DNA of 64,000 bases from Alkalihalobacterium sp048323755 (GCF_048323755.1 NZ_JBLWFS010000003.1:186001-250000); one strand, 5' to 3'; counted from the first letter of the stretch, positions 17,574-26,647 are shown. Translations and numbers: made by a program. Notes: generated by a model not told the origin, from the sequence alone.

Positions 17574-19616
17574 TTGTCCATTAAAGATTTATCTGTATTA
17601 CTAGGCGTTATCTTAATCATAATCATGTTAATTATACCGTTACCGCCTGCAATGCTAGATGTCCTCATCATATGTAATATCTCTCTTGCTCTTGTTATTA
17701 TTTTAGTAGCAATGAATACGAGGGAGCCACTTCAATTTTCAATATTCCCGACATTATTACTCTTAGTTACATTATTTCGGTTGGGATTAAACGTTTCAAC
17801 GACTCGTTCGATCCTTGGGAATGCTGAAGCTGGGAATGTTATTGAGACGTTCGGATCCTTCGTTGTCGGTGGAAACGCACTCGTTGGTTTTGTTGTGTTC
17901 CTAATATTGATTATCATTCAGTTTCTCGTTATTACAAAAGGAGCGGAGCGTGTTTCAGAGGTAGGAGCACGATTTACATTAGACGCGATGCCTGGTAAGC
18001 AAATGAGTATTGATGCTGATCTAAATGCTGGGATGATTTCAGACATTGAAGCGAAAGAACGACGTCAGAAAATAGAACAAGAAGCTGATTTCTACGGTGC
18101 GATGGATGGTGCTAGTAAATTTGTAAAAGGTGATGCGATTGCAGGTATTGTTATCGTTATTATTAATTTAATTTTTGGCCTAGTGATCGGTATGTCTCAA
18201 TTAGGAATGGGGCTCGGGGAAGCAGCCAACACGTTTACTTTACTTACAGTTGGAGATGGGCTTGTCAGCCAAATTCCCGCACTACTCATTTCAACAGCAA
18301 CAGGTATAGTCGTAACTCGTGCCACTTCAGAAGGAAATTTAGGGCACGATATAACAAAACAACTATTAGCTTATCCGATGATGCTCTATGTAGCCGGTGC
18401 AACCATCTTCCTATTAGGGGTTATTACACCAATAACACCTTATGTCACTTTTCCAATTGCAGGGTTGCTTGTTTATGGCGGTTGGTACTTATCAAAAGCT
18501 CAAAAGAAAACACTTGAAGAAGAAGCAGCTGCATCGGATGAAACTGAAGAAGGTAATGAGGATTTAAAATCACCGGAAAGTGTTGTTAATCTCTTACAAA
18601 TTGACCCGATAGAATTCGAATTTGGCTATGGTCTGATTCCTCTAGCAGATGCTAATCAAGGTGGTGACTTACTCGATCGTGTAGTAATGATAAGACGTCA
18701 ACTTGCTTTAGAGCTCGGGATGATTGTTCCTGTCATTCGAATAAGAGATAATATCCAGTTACAACCTAATGAATATGTAATTAAAATTAAAGGAAATGAA
18801 ATTGCAAAAGGTGATCTATTACTTGATCACTATATGGCAATGAGTCCGGGAATTGAGGATGAGTCGATTATCGGAATTGAAACGATTGAACCTGCTTTTG
18901 GATTACCAGCTTTATGGATTGGGGAAGATATGAAAGAACAGGCTGAGTTATCAGGGTATACAGTTGTCGATCCGCCGTCGGTTGTTTCTACCCACTTAAC
19001 TGAAGTAGTTAAGCGTCATGCACATGAGTTAATCGGCAGACAAGAAACGAAACAATTAGTCGAACACTTAAAAGAATCTTATCCTGCCCTTGTAGAAGAT
19101 GTTACACCTAATCCATTAACAATTGGTGAAATACAAAAAGTACTGGCAAATCTGTTGCGTGAAAATGTATCGATCCGAAACCTGCCTATTATTTTTGAAG
19201 TTTTAGCAGATTACGGTCCAATGTCAAAAGATATGGATTTAATCACGGAATATGTTCGCCAAGGGTTATCAAGACAAATTTCAAAGCAATACTCTACCCC
19301 TGGAGAACCGCTTTATGTTGTTACTCTTAGTGGAGCTGTAGAAAAGCGAATTGCCGAATCTGTGCAACAAACAGAGCATGGGAACTTCTTATCAATGGAT
19401 CCTAATCAATCGCAACAAATTCTCGAAATGGCTTCACAAGAAGTCGAGCATCTTTCACAAATGGGGCAGGTTCCAATTATATTATGCTCACCTGCGGTTA
19501 GGATGTATGTTCGTCAAATGCTAGAACGTTACATGCCAAATGTGCCTATATTATCGTATAACGAGTTAGAACCAGATGTAGAGGTTCAAAGTGTTGGGGT
19601 GGTGAATGTAGATTGA
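17574..19616 (+). CDS. flhA: Flagellar export gate protein FlhA
   Basis: 680 residues: about eight N-terminal transmembrane helices including the FHIPEP-type segment (TRSILGNAEAGNVIETFG and GARFTLDAMPGKQMSIDADLN), then a large cytoplasmic domain from about residue 330 that forms the nonameric docking ring for chaperone-substrate complexes. The start is TTG 17574 after GAGGAGAGAG. It overlaps flhF by 4 bp. Confidence 0.95.
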   Translation: MSIKDLSVLLGVILIIIMLIIPLPPAMLDVLIICNISLALVIILVAMNTREPLQFSIFPTLLLLVTLFRLGLNVSTTRSILGNAEAGNVIETFGSFVVGGNALVGFVVFLILIIIQFLVITKGAERVSEVGARFTLDAMPGKQMSIDADLNAGMISDIEAKERRQKIEQEADFYGAMDGASKFVKGDAIAGIVIVIINLIFGLVIGMSQLGMGLGEAANTFTLLTVGDGLVSQIPALLISTATGIVVTRATSEGNLGHDITKQLLAYPMMLYVAGATIFLLGVITPITPYVTFPIAGLLVYGGWYLSKAQKKTLEEEAAASDETEEGNEDLKSPESVVNLLQIDPIEFEFGYGLIPLADANQGGDLLDRVVMIRRQLALELGMIVPVIRIRDNIQLQPNEYVIKIKGNEIAKGDLLLDHYMAMSPGIEDESIIGIETIEPAFGLPALWIGEDMKEQAELSGYTVVDPPSVVSTHLTEVVKRHAHELIGRQETKQLVEHLKESYPALVEDVTPNPLTIGEIQKVLANLLRENVSIRNLPIIFEVLADYGPMSKDMDLITEYVRQGLSRQISKQYSTPGEPLYVVTLSGAVEKRIAESVQQTEHGNFLSMDPNQSQQILEMASQEVEHLSQMGQVPIILCSPAVRMYVRQMLERYMPNVPILSYNELEPDVEVQSVGVVNVD

Positions 19617-20779
19617 AAGTAAAGAAATATATTGCTGAATCAATGCCAGAAGCGATGAAAAAAATACGCGAGGAACTTGGCCAAGATGCAGTTATTTTAA
19701 ATTCAAGAGAAATCGTTACCGGTGGATTTTTAGGTTTTTTTACAAAAAAAAATATTGAAGTGATTGCAGCAGTTGACCGTACACCAACCATTAAACGACC
19801 TACCCCGAAACAGCAAAACGTTATGAGTGAAGGTCGCCCAGAAAAAACTGGGGGCCTTCACTCAGAAAAACAGTTGACTGCTTCTGGCCATGACCAGGGG
19901 AAGTTGATGAAAGAAATTGAACAACTTAAAACATTAATGTCTTCCATAACGAACAAACAAACTGAAACTGAACGTGAGTACCCTGATCCTTTTCAATCAA
20001 TATATGATCTATTAGAAGACCAAGAAATAGGGAAATCACTTCGTTTAAAAGCGATGAAGTATCTATTAAAAAAATGGTATGAACAGGAAACTGACAGACC
20101 AGATAAAGAAGAAGTTCATCAATGGTTAAAAGACTACATGTTAGCTGCTATACAAGACATCCCTATGGGTGGAATTTCATTTCAAAAACGATTTGTAAAT
20201 ATTGTTGGACCGACTGGTGTTGGGAAAACAACAACGATTGCAAAAATTGCTGCGCATAGTGTGTTAAAGAAACATAAAAAAGTCGCTCTAATAACAACAG
20301 ATACATATCGGATAGCAGCCGTTGAACAGTTGAAAACGTATGCGAAAATTTTAAATATACCACTTGAAGTCGCGTATTCAATTGATGATTTTAAAAAAGC
20401 AAAGGAGCAATTTGCTAACTATGACCTCGTACTTGTTGATAGTGCAGGACGTAATTTTCGAAACCCATTATATGTTGAAGAACTTCATAAAGTTATTGAC
20501 TTCACAGATGAAGTTGAAACGTACCTAGTTCTTGCCCTGACATCTAAATATAGGGATATGGAAGACATCTTTAAGCAATTTTCACTTATTCATATCGATA
20601 AAGTGATTTTTACAAAAATGGATGAAACGTCTTTTTACGGGACGATGCTTACTTTCGTAGAAAAAAATAGAGTCGGGGTGGCTTATATTACGAACGGTCA
20701 AAATGTTCCTGATGACATTATGGAAGGTAGTCCAAAAGAACTTGTCAATTCTATATTAGGGGTAAAGAAGAATGAATGA
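19613..20779 (+). CDS. flhF: Signal-recognition-type GTPase FlhF
   Basis: 388 residues: a basic N-terminal domain, a variable linker, an N-type helical bundle, and a G domain with G1 (VGPTGVGKTTT, about residues 197-207), G3 as DSAGRN (about 276-281, where DTAGRN is usual) and G4 TKMD (about 333-336). FlhF sets flagellar number and position with FlhG. TTG 19613 overlaps the flhA stop. It overlaps flhG by 8 bp. Confidence 0.94.
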   Translation: MKVKKYIAESMPEAMKKIREELGQDAVILNSREIVTGGFLGFFTKKNIEVIAAVDRTPTIKRPTPKQQNVMSEGRPEKTGGLHSEKQLTASGHDQGKLMKEIEQLKTLMSSITNKQTETEREYPDPFQSIYDLLEDQEIGKSLRLKAMKYLLKKWYEQETDRPDKEEVHQWLKDYMLAAIQDIPMGGISFQKRFVNIVGPTGVGKTTTIAKIAAHSVLKKHKKVALITTDTYRIAAVEQLKTYAKILNIPLEVAYSIDDFKKAKEQFANYDLVLVDSAGRNFRNPLYVEELHKVIDFTDEVETYLVLALTSKYRDMEDIFKQFSLIHIDKVIFTKMDETSFYGTMLTFVEKNRVGVAYITNGQNVPDDIMEGSPKELVNSILGVKKNE

Positions 20780-21644
20780 CCAAGCAGAGACTTTAAGAAA
20801 ATTGATGGAGAACAACGAAGGTCAGTCTGATACGAAAGTGATTTCGATTGTTAGTGGAAAAGGCGGGGTTGGGAAATCAAACTTTTCAATTAATTTTTCA
20901 TTAGGGTTGTCACAAGCTGGAAAGCGTGTTCTCTTATTTGATTTAGATATTGGGATGGCGAATGTCGATATCTTAATGGGCGTCTCTAGTAAGTATAATA
21001 TAGTTGATATGATAGAAAATGAATTGACGATTTGGGATATTATCGAGAAAGGTCCGGAAAATGTTTCTTTTGTATCGGGCGGGTCTGGCTTCACCCAACT
21101 TTTCAAATTAAATGAACAGAAGTTTGGACGGTTTGTCACACAACTTGAATCTTTAATGTCGCATTTTGATTATATTATCTTTGATATGGGGGCAGGAGTG
21201 TCAGAAGATAGTATACAATTTATTCTTTCAGCCAATGAAGCCATTGTAGTTACAACTCCAGAGCCAACTTCTATTACGGACGCATATGCAATGCTTAAAT
21301 ATATTAACAGTAAAAACGATACGATCCACTGCTCGTTAATTGTAAATCGAACGGAAACGGAAAAAGAAGGGCAAGTGACTGCACAAAACTTTCAAAGGGT
21401 AGTTAAACAGTTTTTACATAAGGATATAGCGTACCTTGGAAGTATTCCTAATGATAAAGTAGTAACGAAAGCAGTAAGATCTCAAAAGCCCTTTTTACTA
21501 TTTGACCCCAAAGCAAAGTCAAGTCGAGCGGTAGAATTAATGGTTCAAGTATTTTTAGGCAAGCAAGGAACGGGCACGGGCCAACAACATACACACTTTC
21601 AATCGTTCGTACAAAGGTTTACGGGCTTTTTTATAAAGAAATAG
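20772..21644 (+). CDS. flhG: MinD-like ATPase FlhG (YlxH)
   Basis: 290 residues with the deviant Walker A motif SGKGGVGKSNFS (about residues 28-39), the MinD/ParA switch DLDIGMANVDILMG, and a C-terminal amphipathic stretch likely to bind membrane (SFVQRFTGFFIKK). It partners with FlhF and, in Bacillus, with FliM/FliY to place basal bodies. Loss of normal FliY in this window would remove one documented partner. Confidence 0.93.
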   Translation: MNDQAETLRKLMENNEGQSDTKVISIVSGKGGVGKSNFSINFSLGLSQAGKRVLLFDLDIGMANVDILMGVSSKYNIVDMIENELTIWDIIEKGPENVSFVSGGSGFTQLFKLNEQKFGRFVTQLESLMSHFDYIIFDMGAGVSEDSIQFILSANEAIVVTTPEPTSITDAYAMLKYINSKNDTIHCSLIVNRTETEKEGQVTAQNFQRVVKQFLHKDIAYLGSIPNDKVVTKAVRSQKPFLLFDPKAKSSRAVELMVQVFLGKQGTGTGQQHTHFQSFVQRFTGFFIKK

Positions 21645-21719
21645 CCTGACTGTTATAAGAAAGCGGTTGAAATTCAGTGTTAAGGGCACAGGGGAAGGTT
21701 TGAAGTGAGGGGGGTTATT

Positions 21720-22784
21720 TTGAAAGATAAGATTACCGTATTAGTCGTCGATGATTCTGCCTTTATGAGAAAAGTCATCAGTGATCTTCTTCAACAAGAT
21801 GAGAGAATTGAAGTAATTGGAACGGCAAGAAACGGTCAAGATGCATTAGATAAATTAACAACCATTAAGCCTGATGTTATTACTCTTGATGTTGAAATGC
21901 CAATATTGGACGGGTTAGGAACACTAAAGAGGATTATGAAGGAGAGTCCAATACCCGTTGTTATGGTAAGTAGTACTACATTAGAAGGTGCGGAAAATAC
22001 AGTTTTGGCAATGGAATACGGTGCTGTAGACTTTATTGCAAAGACATCAGGGTCAATTTCATTAGACTTACACAAAATTAAAGCTGAAATTATTAATAAG
22101 GTTATTTTAGCATCTCAATCTCATGTTACAAATTTTATTAAGAATACCGAAAAACTGAGCGGTAACCGAGTAGATGTAAGAAAGCATGATCATTGTCGGT
22201 TTGATAAAAACAGCCAGAAAAAATTAATTGCAATTGGCACATCTACAGGAGGACCAAAAGCATTACAACATGTACTGACAAAAATTCCAGCTTCAATTGA
22301 TGCACCTATTTTAATTGTGCAGCATATGCCACCAGGATTTACAAAGTCATTAGCTAACCGACTAAACACATTATGTCATATAGAAGTCAAAGAAGCAGAA
22401 GATGGGGAAATCATCAAAAATGGAGTCGCTTATGTAGCGCCAGGGGGCTTCCACTTAACGGTTAAAAAAGCAGGGACCGCATTGGTCGTACAGTTAAATC
22501 AATTGCCTCCTCGAAAAGGCCATCGGCCATCTGTTGATGTGATGTATGAGTCATTAGCTGACATACCGAACTATAGCATTCTTTCGGTCATCATGACTGG
22601 GATGGGGGCAGATGGTTCAGAAGGGTTAGTGAAACTAAAAAAACATGCTGACTCCTACTCAATTGCTGAATCAGAAGATTCTTGTATTGTCTATGGAATG
22701 CCACGTTCAGCTATTAAAACCAATCATGTAGATGAAATTGTGCACCTTCAGAATATTGGCCAACGCATCGTGGAGTTGGTTTAA
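21720..22784 (+). CDS. cheB: Chemotaxis methylesterase CheB
   Basis: About 354 residues: an N-terminal receiver domain with the acidic pair D11/D12 and phospho-acceptor D57 (TLDVEMP), a linker, and a methylesterase domain with catalytic S175 (GTSTGGP), H202 (QHMPPGF) and D298 (MTGMGADGS). It demethylates chemoreceptors when phosphorylated by CheA. I choose TTG 21720, preceded by GAGGGGGG; GTG 21705 lies before that site. All catalytic residues are present, yet cheA and cheW, expected next, are absent. Confidence 0.93.
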   Translation: MKDKITVLVVDDSAFMRKVISDLLQQDERIEVIGTARNGQDALDKLTTIKPDVITLDVEMPILDGLGTLKRIMKESPIPVVMVSSTTLEGAENTVLAMEYGAVDFIAKTSGSISLDLHKIKAEIINKVILASQSHVTNFIKNTEKLSGNRVDVRKHDHCRFDKNSQKKLIAIGTSTGGPKALQHVLTKIPASIDAPILIVQHMPPGFTKSLANRLNTLCHIEVKEAEDGEIIKNGVAYVAPGGFHLTVKKAGTALVVQLNQLPPRKGHRPSVDVMYESLADIPNYSILSVIMTGMGADGSEGLVKLKKHADSYSIAESEDSCIVYGMPRSAIKTNHVDEIVHLQNIGQRIVELV

Positions 22785-22826
22785 CGGGCTAGATAGATAT
22801 AATGATTTCTAGGGAGAGGTAATCGT

Positions 22827-23465
22827 ATGGATTATATTGAGCGTATTAAGCCGTATCACTTAGATGTTTTAAGAGAAATAGGTAATATCGGGGCCGGAAA
22901 TGCAGCAACGGCTCTTTCTACCTTGTTAAATAAAAGTATTGATATGAAGGTACCATCTGTGCGAGTGGTTTCATTTCAAGAAATAGCAGATTTGGTCGGT
23001 GGCGAAGACAACGTTGTCGCTGCTATCTTTCTTAGACTTGAAGGAGATGCTCCAGGAAGTATGTTTCTTCTAATTCCGGTGGCAGAAGCCGAGCAACTTA
23101 TTCAACGCTTGATAGGTAACTCTACTTTTCAATTATCTGAACCTCCATTTGAAGAGTTGGGATTATCGGCATTGCAAGAATTAGGCAACATACTAGCAGG
23201 ATCTTATTTGTCTGCCCTTTCCGATTTTACAAAATTAAATTTACAGCCGTCTGTACCTGCAATAAGTATAGATTTAGCAGGAGCAATATTGAGTTTTGGA
23301 TTAATTGAATTGTCTCAAGTCAGTGACTATGCAATTGTAATTGATACTGAAGTACAAGAGATGGATAATGAATTTTCCCAATCGAGTGGTCATTTCTTTT
23401 TACTCCCTGATCCTAATGCTTTCGAAAAAATCTTCAAGTCTTTAGGAGTAGAGATGGATGAATGA
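22827..23465 (+). CDS. cheC: CheY-P phosphatase CheC
   Basis: 212 residues with the two CheC active-site motifs E17-I-G-N20 and E118-L-G-N121. CheC hydrolyses CheY-P and binds CheD, linking the signal level to receptor adaptation. It starts 42 bp after cheB with GGGAGAGG upstream. In B. subtilis, cheA and cheW stand between cheB and cheC. It overlaps cheD by 8 bp. Confidence 0.93.
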   Translation: MDYIERIKPYHLDVLREIGNIGAGNAATALSTLLNKSIDMKVPSVRVVSFQEIADLVGGEDNVVAAIFLRLEGDAPGSMFLLIPVAEAEQLIQRLIGNSTFQLSEPPFEELGLSALQELGNILAGSYLSALSDFTKLNLQPSVPAISIDLAGAILSFGLIELSQVSDYAIVIDTEVQEMDNEFSQSSGHFFLLPDPNAFEKIFKSLGVEMDE

Positions 23466-23946
23466 TGTAGTGAAAGTGGGAATGGCTGATTTGAATATCG
23501 TTAAAGCACCACGCACGATTAGAACTTCAGGATTAGGCTCATGTGTAGGAGTTGTACTCTATGACGATTATTCAAATGTATCGGGTATGGCACATGTGAT
23601 GCTTCCAGATTCGAAACTTGGAAGATCAGGAACATTAAATGTGGCAAAATATGCGGACACTGCAATTATTGAACTTATACAGCAGATGAAAAGTGCAGGG
23701 GCAAGAATCCACGGATTAAAAGCAAAAATTGCGGGTGGAGCTCAAATGTTTAATTTCTCAAGTACAAATGAAATGATGAGGATAGGTCCAAGAAATGTAG
23801 ATGCAGTTAAAGGAAAACTCCAAGAACTTAGAATACCTATTGTTGCTGAAGATGTAGGTGGAAGTAGCGGGCGCACAATTGAGTTTAATCCAACTACAAA
23901 AAAACTGCACATACGAACAGTAAGTCGAGGAGTTAAAGAGATATAA
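23458..23946 (+). CDS. cheD: Chemoreceptor glutamine deamidase CheD
   Basis: 162 residues with the deamidase catalytic set: T23, C29 (GLGSCVGV) and H46 (MAHVMLP). CheD deamidates receptor glutamines and activates CheA through the receptors, and is sequestered by CheC. It overlaps cheC upstream. Its TAA overlaps the ATG of a 54-codon frame downstream. Confidence 0.94.
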   Translation: MNDVVKVGMADLNIVKAPRTIRTSGLGSCVGVVLYDDYSNVSGMAHVMLPDSKLGRSGTLNVAKYADTAIIELIQQMKSAGARIHGLKAKIAGGAQMFNFSSTNEMMRIGPRNVDAVKGKLQELRIPIVAEDVGGSSGRTIEFNPTTKKLHIRTVSRGVKEI

Positions 23947-24110
23947 TGCTTTTTAGTAGTTGGTTAATTAATCTATACCTCAGCATTGCTGTTTTTATTA
24001 TCGTTTTTTTAGGGTCATTAGGGAATAATTTAATTATAACTACTAGCTTTAGAGCCACAGTAACTATGTACGTGAACTTCTCGATGATAAGGAGGTATAA
24101 TCATGCCTGA
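23946..24110 (+). CDS. Small membrane protein between cheD and sigD
   Basis: A 54-codon frame beginning at an ATG that shares its first base with the cheD stop (TAATG) and ending at TGA 24108-24110, inside sigD, overlapping it by 8 bp. The N-terminal half (about residues 6-25) is a strong transmembrane segment rich in Leu, Ile, Val and Phe. The tail is short and positively charged (SMIRRYNHA). The sigD ribosome-binding site lies within its last codons. GAGGAG lies about 13 bp upstream of the start. The double overlap and hydrophobic composition suggest a real, translationally coupled gene. I do not recognise the family, and coincidence remains possible. Confidence 0.55.
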   Translation: MLFSSWLINLYLSIAVFIIVFLGSLGNNLIITTSFRATVTMYVNFSMIRRYNHA

Positions 24111-24870
24111 AACATCATTATGTGAGGAACAACAATTATGGGATAAGTGGATTGGGACAAGAGATAATGAAGCAGCTGATTCGTTAATTCGTTTATATAT
24201 GCCACTCGTTCGATATCATGTAAGTCGAGTTGCATCAGGGCTCCCACGCAATGTAAATAAGGATGATTTAATCAGTCATGGAATGATGGGCTTATATGAT
24301 GCTCTTGAGAAGTTTGATTCTCAGCGGGACTTAAAGTTTGATACATATGCTTCTTTTAGAATAAGGGGGGCTATTATTGACGGATTACGAAAAGAAGATT
24401 GGTTACCCCGGTCTTTAAGGGAAAAATCGAAAAAAGTTGAGTCAACAATTCAAAAGTTAGAACAAAAGTTAGGACGTTATGTGAATGCTAATGAGGTAGC
24501 AAATGAAATGGGGACTTCTGAAGAAGAAGTAACTTATATTATGTCTGAAAGTTTTTATGCAAACATGCTTTCGATTGACGAAAAAACAAATGATTCAGAT
24601 CGTGATGAAACGTACAAATCAACGATTGAAGATAAACGTGCCTTAACACCAGAGCAATCTGTATTGGCAGATGCTACAAAAAAAGAGTTGGCTCGAGTCA
24701 TTAAAAATTTGAATGAAAAAGAACAGCTTGTTATTAGTTTGTTCTACTTTGAAGAACTAACATTAACCGAAATAGGACAAGTTTTAGACCTTTCTACATC
24801 ACGTATTTCTCAAATCCACTCAAAGGCTCTATTTCGACTGCAGCAAGTTTTAAAAAAGGCGATAAGCTAA
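24103..24870 (+). CDS. sigD: Flagellar sigma factor SigD (sigma-28)
   Basis: 255 residues, FliA/WhiG class. Region 2 (DDLISHGMMGLYDALEKFD, then FDTYASFRIRGAIIDGLRK), region 3, and the region 4 helix-turn-helix (LTLTEIGQVLDLSTSRISQIH) are intact. It directs RNA polymerase to late flagellar, autolysin and chemotaxis promoters once FlgM is exported. ATG 24103 has AAGGAGGT upstream, inside the 54-codon frame that overlaps it. Confidence 0.96.
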   Translation: MPETSLCEEQQLWDKWIGTRDNEAADSLIRLYMPLVRYHVSRVASGLPRNVNKDDLISHGMMGLYDALEKFDSQRDLKFDTYASFRIRGAIIDGLRKEDWLPRSLREKSKKVESTIQKLEQKLGRYVNANEVANEMGTSEEEVTYIMSESFYANMLSIDEKTNDSDRDETYKSTIEDKRALTPEQSVLADATKKELARVIKNLNEKEQLVISLFYFEELTLTEIGQVLDLSTSRISQIHSKALFRLQQVLKKAIS

Positions 24871-24873
24871 TTC

Positions 24874-26286
24874 ATGCAATTCGAAAGTGGTGATTTAAAT
24901 ACTATGACACCTTTAGACGAGATCTTTGAAATCATAATCAGTAAAGATAAAATGAATGCTACCCTCATACAAAATCAAAAACTCGAGGATGACGTTCAAC
25001 TAACAATGGAACAATTGAGGTCTTGGGTAAAAGAACATGGAGTGGTTTCAGGAATTAATGAAAATAACCTTAAAATCGTTATAGATAATGCAGAACCTAT
25101 TACATCACCCATTGTTATTGCTGAAGGCGAATATCCAATTAATGGGCGTAACGCTTTCTTACAGGCCGTTCAATTCGACTCTGAACAAGATCAAAATGCA
25201 GAAGGTCAAGTGGATTTAAAGAAAGTCATTACGATACCTTCGGTTAGTCAAGGGCAGACAGTAGGGAGAAAGGTCGAAGCAACAGCGGGGAAATCGGGTA
25301 TTAATGTATTCGGAGAAGAAATACCTGCAAAACCTGGTAGAGATTTTATATTACGTCCTGGAAAAAATACTGCCGTATCTGATGATAAATTATCGTTAAT
25401 TGCCCAAGTAGACGGCCAGCAGTGTATCGATAAGAAAACCATTCATGTTTACCCTATCTATGAGGTACATGGTGATCTTGACATGAAAACTGGAAATATT
25501 GACTTTATTGGAAATGTTACCATTCGTGGCAATGTACCAGCTGGATTTGTGGTAAAAGCTAAAGGAGATATTCGAATTCAAGGAACTGTTGAAGCGGCAA
25601 CTATCATTTCTGAAGGATCGATATTTGTTGCAGCAGGGATTGTCGGCCAAGGAAAAGGTTTTATAAAAGCCCAAAAGGACATACACACGATCTTTATTAA
25701 TCAAGGTAATGTTGAAGCTGATGGCGATTTGCATGTCAATCAATCTATATTGCATAGTAAATGTACGGTTAACGGCAGCATTTACTGTAATAAAGGAAAG
25801 GGTAACCTCGTCGGGGGGCAGTTATCTGCTGGAAAAGAAATATATGCAAAAGAGATTGGTAATTCGATGCACACTCAGACAGAGCTGTTTATTGGAGTTC
25901 ACCAGCAAGTTTTAGAAGATATTGAGAAAAATAAAAAAATACTCAAACTAGCCACAGAGGAGTTAGAAAAGCTTAATAAGTTATTACTTGTATTTGAATT
26001 AAAAGAAAAGCAAGGACAGGTCCTGCAAGCTAATGAGAGGATTATGAAGTTAAGAGTAAGAAATACACTTCTGCAAACAGAAGAAAGAAAAGTAACAGCT
26101 GAAGAAGAGCTGGCTGAATTAAACGAGGAATTGGAGCAGGGTCAGACTGGCGTTGTTAAGGTTGAACGATCTCTTCTGCCTAATGTGACATTAACTTTCG
26201 GTAAATATCGTCGGAAAATTACTGCAACTCACCAAAATGTGAAAGTATTTATTATGGATAGTGAAATACAGATCGTTCCTTTATAA
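24874..26286 (+). CDS. FapA/DUF342 family protein
   Basis: 470 residues. The centre is a right-handed repeat region of short beta turns (GNIDFIGNVTIRGNV, AKGDIRIQGTVEAATIISEGS) typical of the DUF342/FapA polymer-like fold. A Glu/Lys-rich coiled coil follows (about residues 350-430). FapA-type proteins are linked to flagellar assembly and polar targeting in other bacteria, but the role in Bacillaceae is not established. It lies 3 bp after sigD. ATG 24874 has no good ribosome site; ATG 24904 (GGTGAT upstream) is an alternative. Confidence 0.8.
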   Translation: MQFESGDLNTMTPLDEIFEIIISKDKMNATLIQNQKLEDDVQLTMEQLRSWVKEHGVVSGINENNLKIVIDNAEPITSPIVIAEGEYPINGRNAFLQAVQFDSEQDQNAEGQVDLKKVITIPSVSQGQTVGRKVEATAGKSGINVFGEEIPAKPGRDFILRPGKNTAVSDDKLSLIAQVDGQQCIDKKTIHVYPIYEVHGDLDMKTGNIDFIGNVTIRGNVPAGFVVKAKGDIRIQGTVEAATIISEGSIFVAAGIVGQGKGFIKAQKDIHTIFINQGNVEADGDLHVNQSILHSKCTVNGSIYCNKGKGNLVGGQLSAGKEIYAKEIGNSMHTQTELFIGVHQQVLEDIEKNKKILKLATEELEKLNKLLLVFELKEKQGQVLQANERIMKLRVRNTLLQTEERKVTAEEELAELNEELEQGQTGVVKVERSLLPNVTLTFGKYRRKITATHQNVKVFIMDSEIQIVPL

Positions 26287-26321
26287 TGAAGGAAAATGGT
26301 AATTGGTGGAGTTGATATTAG

Positions 26322-26636
26322 ATGAGTTTAAGACCAATTGAAATGCAAGGCTCGTTTCCGCGTTCACAAACGGCAGGGAAAATTCAAGAACAATTGCAGC
26401 AACGTGGCCAAGTTGGACAAGATATCATTGCAACAGCACATAAAAAAGAAGAAGAGCAAAAAAGGAAGCAGGTCAATAAATCTGATTCAACAGATGCTAG
26501 TAAGCTAGAACCTGACAAAGAAAACAAAAAAGAAAAACAACAGCATGATCGAAATAATAAAAAGAAACACAGCAAACAACAGGATAATGACATACAGCAC
26601 CCATACAAAGGGAATTTTATAGACTACTCAGGCTAA
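26322..26636 (+). CDS. Small charged hypothetical protein
   Basis: 104 residues. The first 45 (SLRPIEMQGSFPRSQTAGKI, EQLQQRGQVGQDIIATAH) look ordered. The remainder is a highly charged Lys/Glu/Asp/Asn/Gln stretch, probably disordered. I recognise it only as a conserved companion of the sigD-swrB interval in Bacillaceae and assign no function. ATG 26322 follows TTGGTGGAG; swrB begins 11 bp after it. Confidence 0.65.
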   Translation: MSLRPIEMQGSFPRSQTAGKIQEQLQQRGQVGQDIIATAHKKEEEQKRKQVNKSDSTDASKLEPDKENKKEKQQHDRNNKKKHSKQQDNDIQHPYKGNFIDYSG

Positions 26637-26647
26637 GGGAGTACAAT

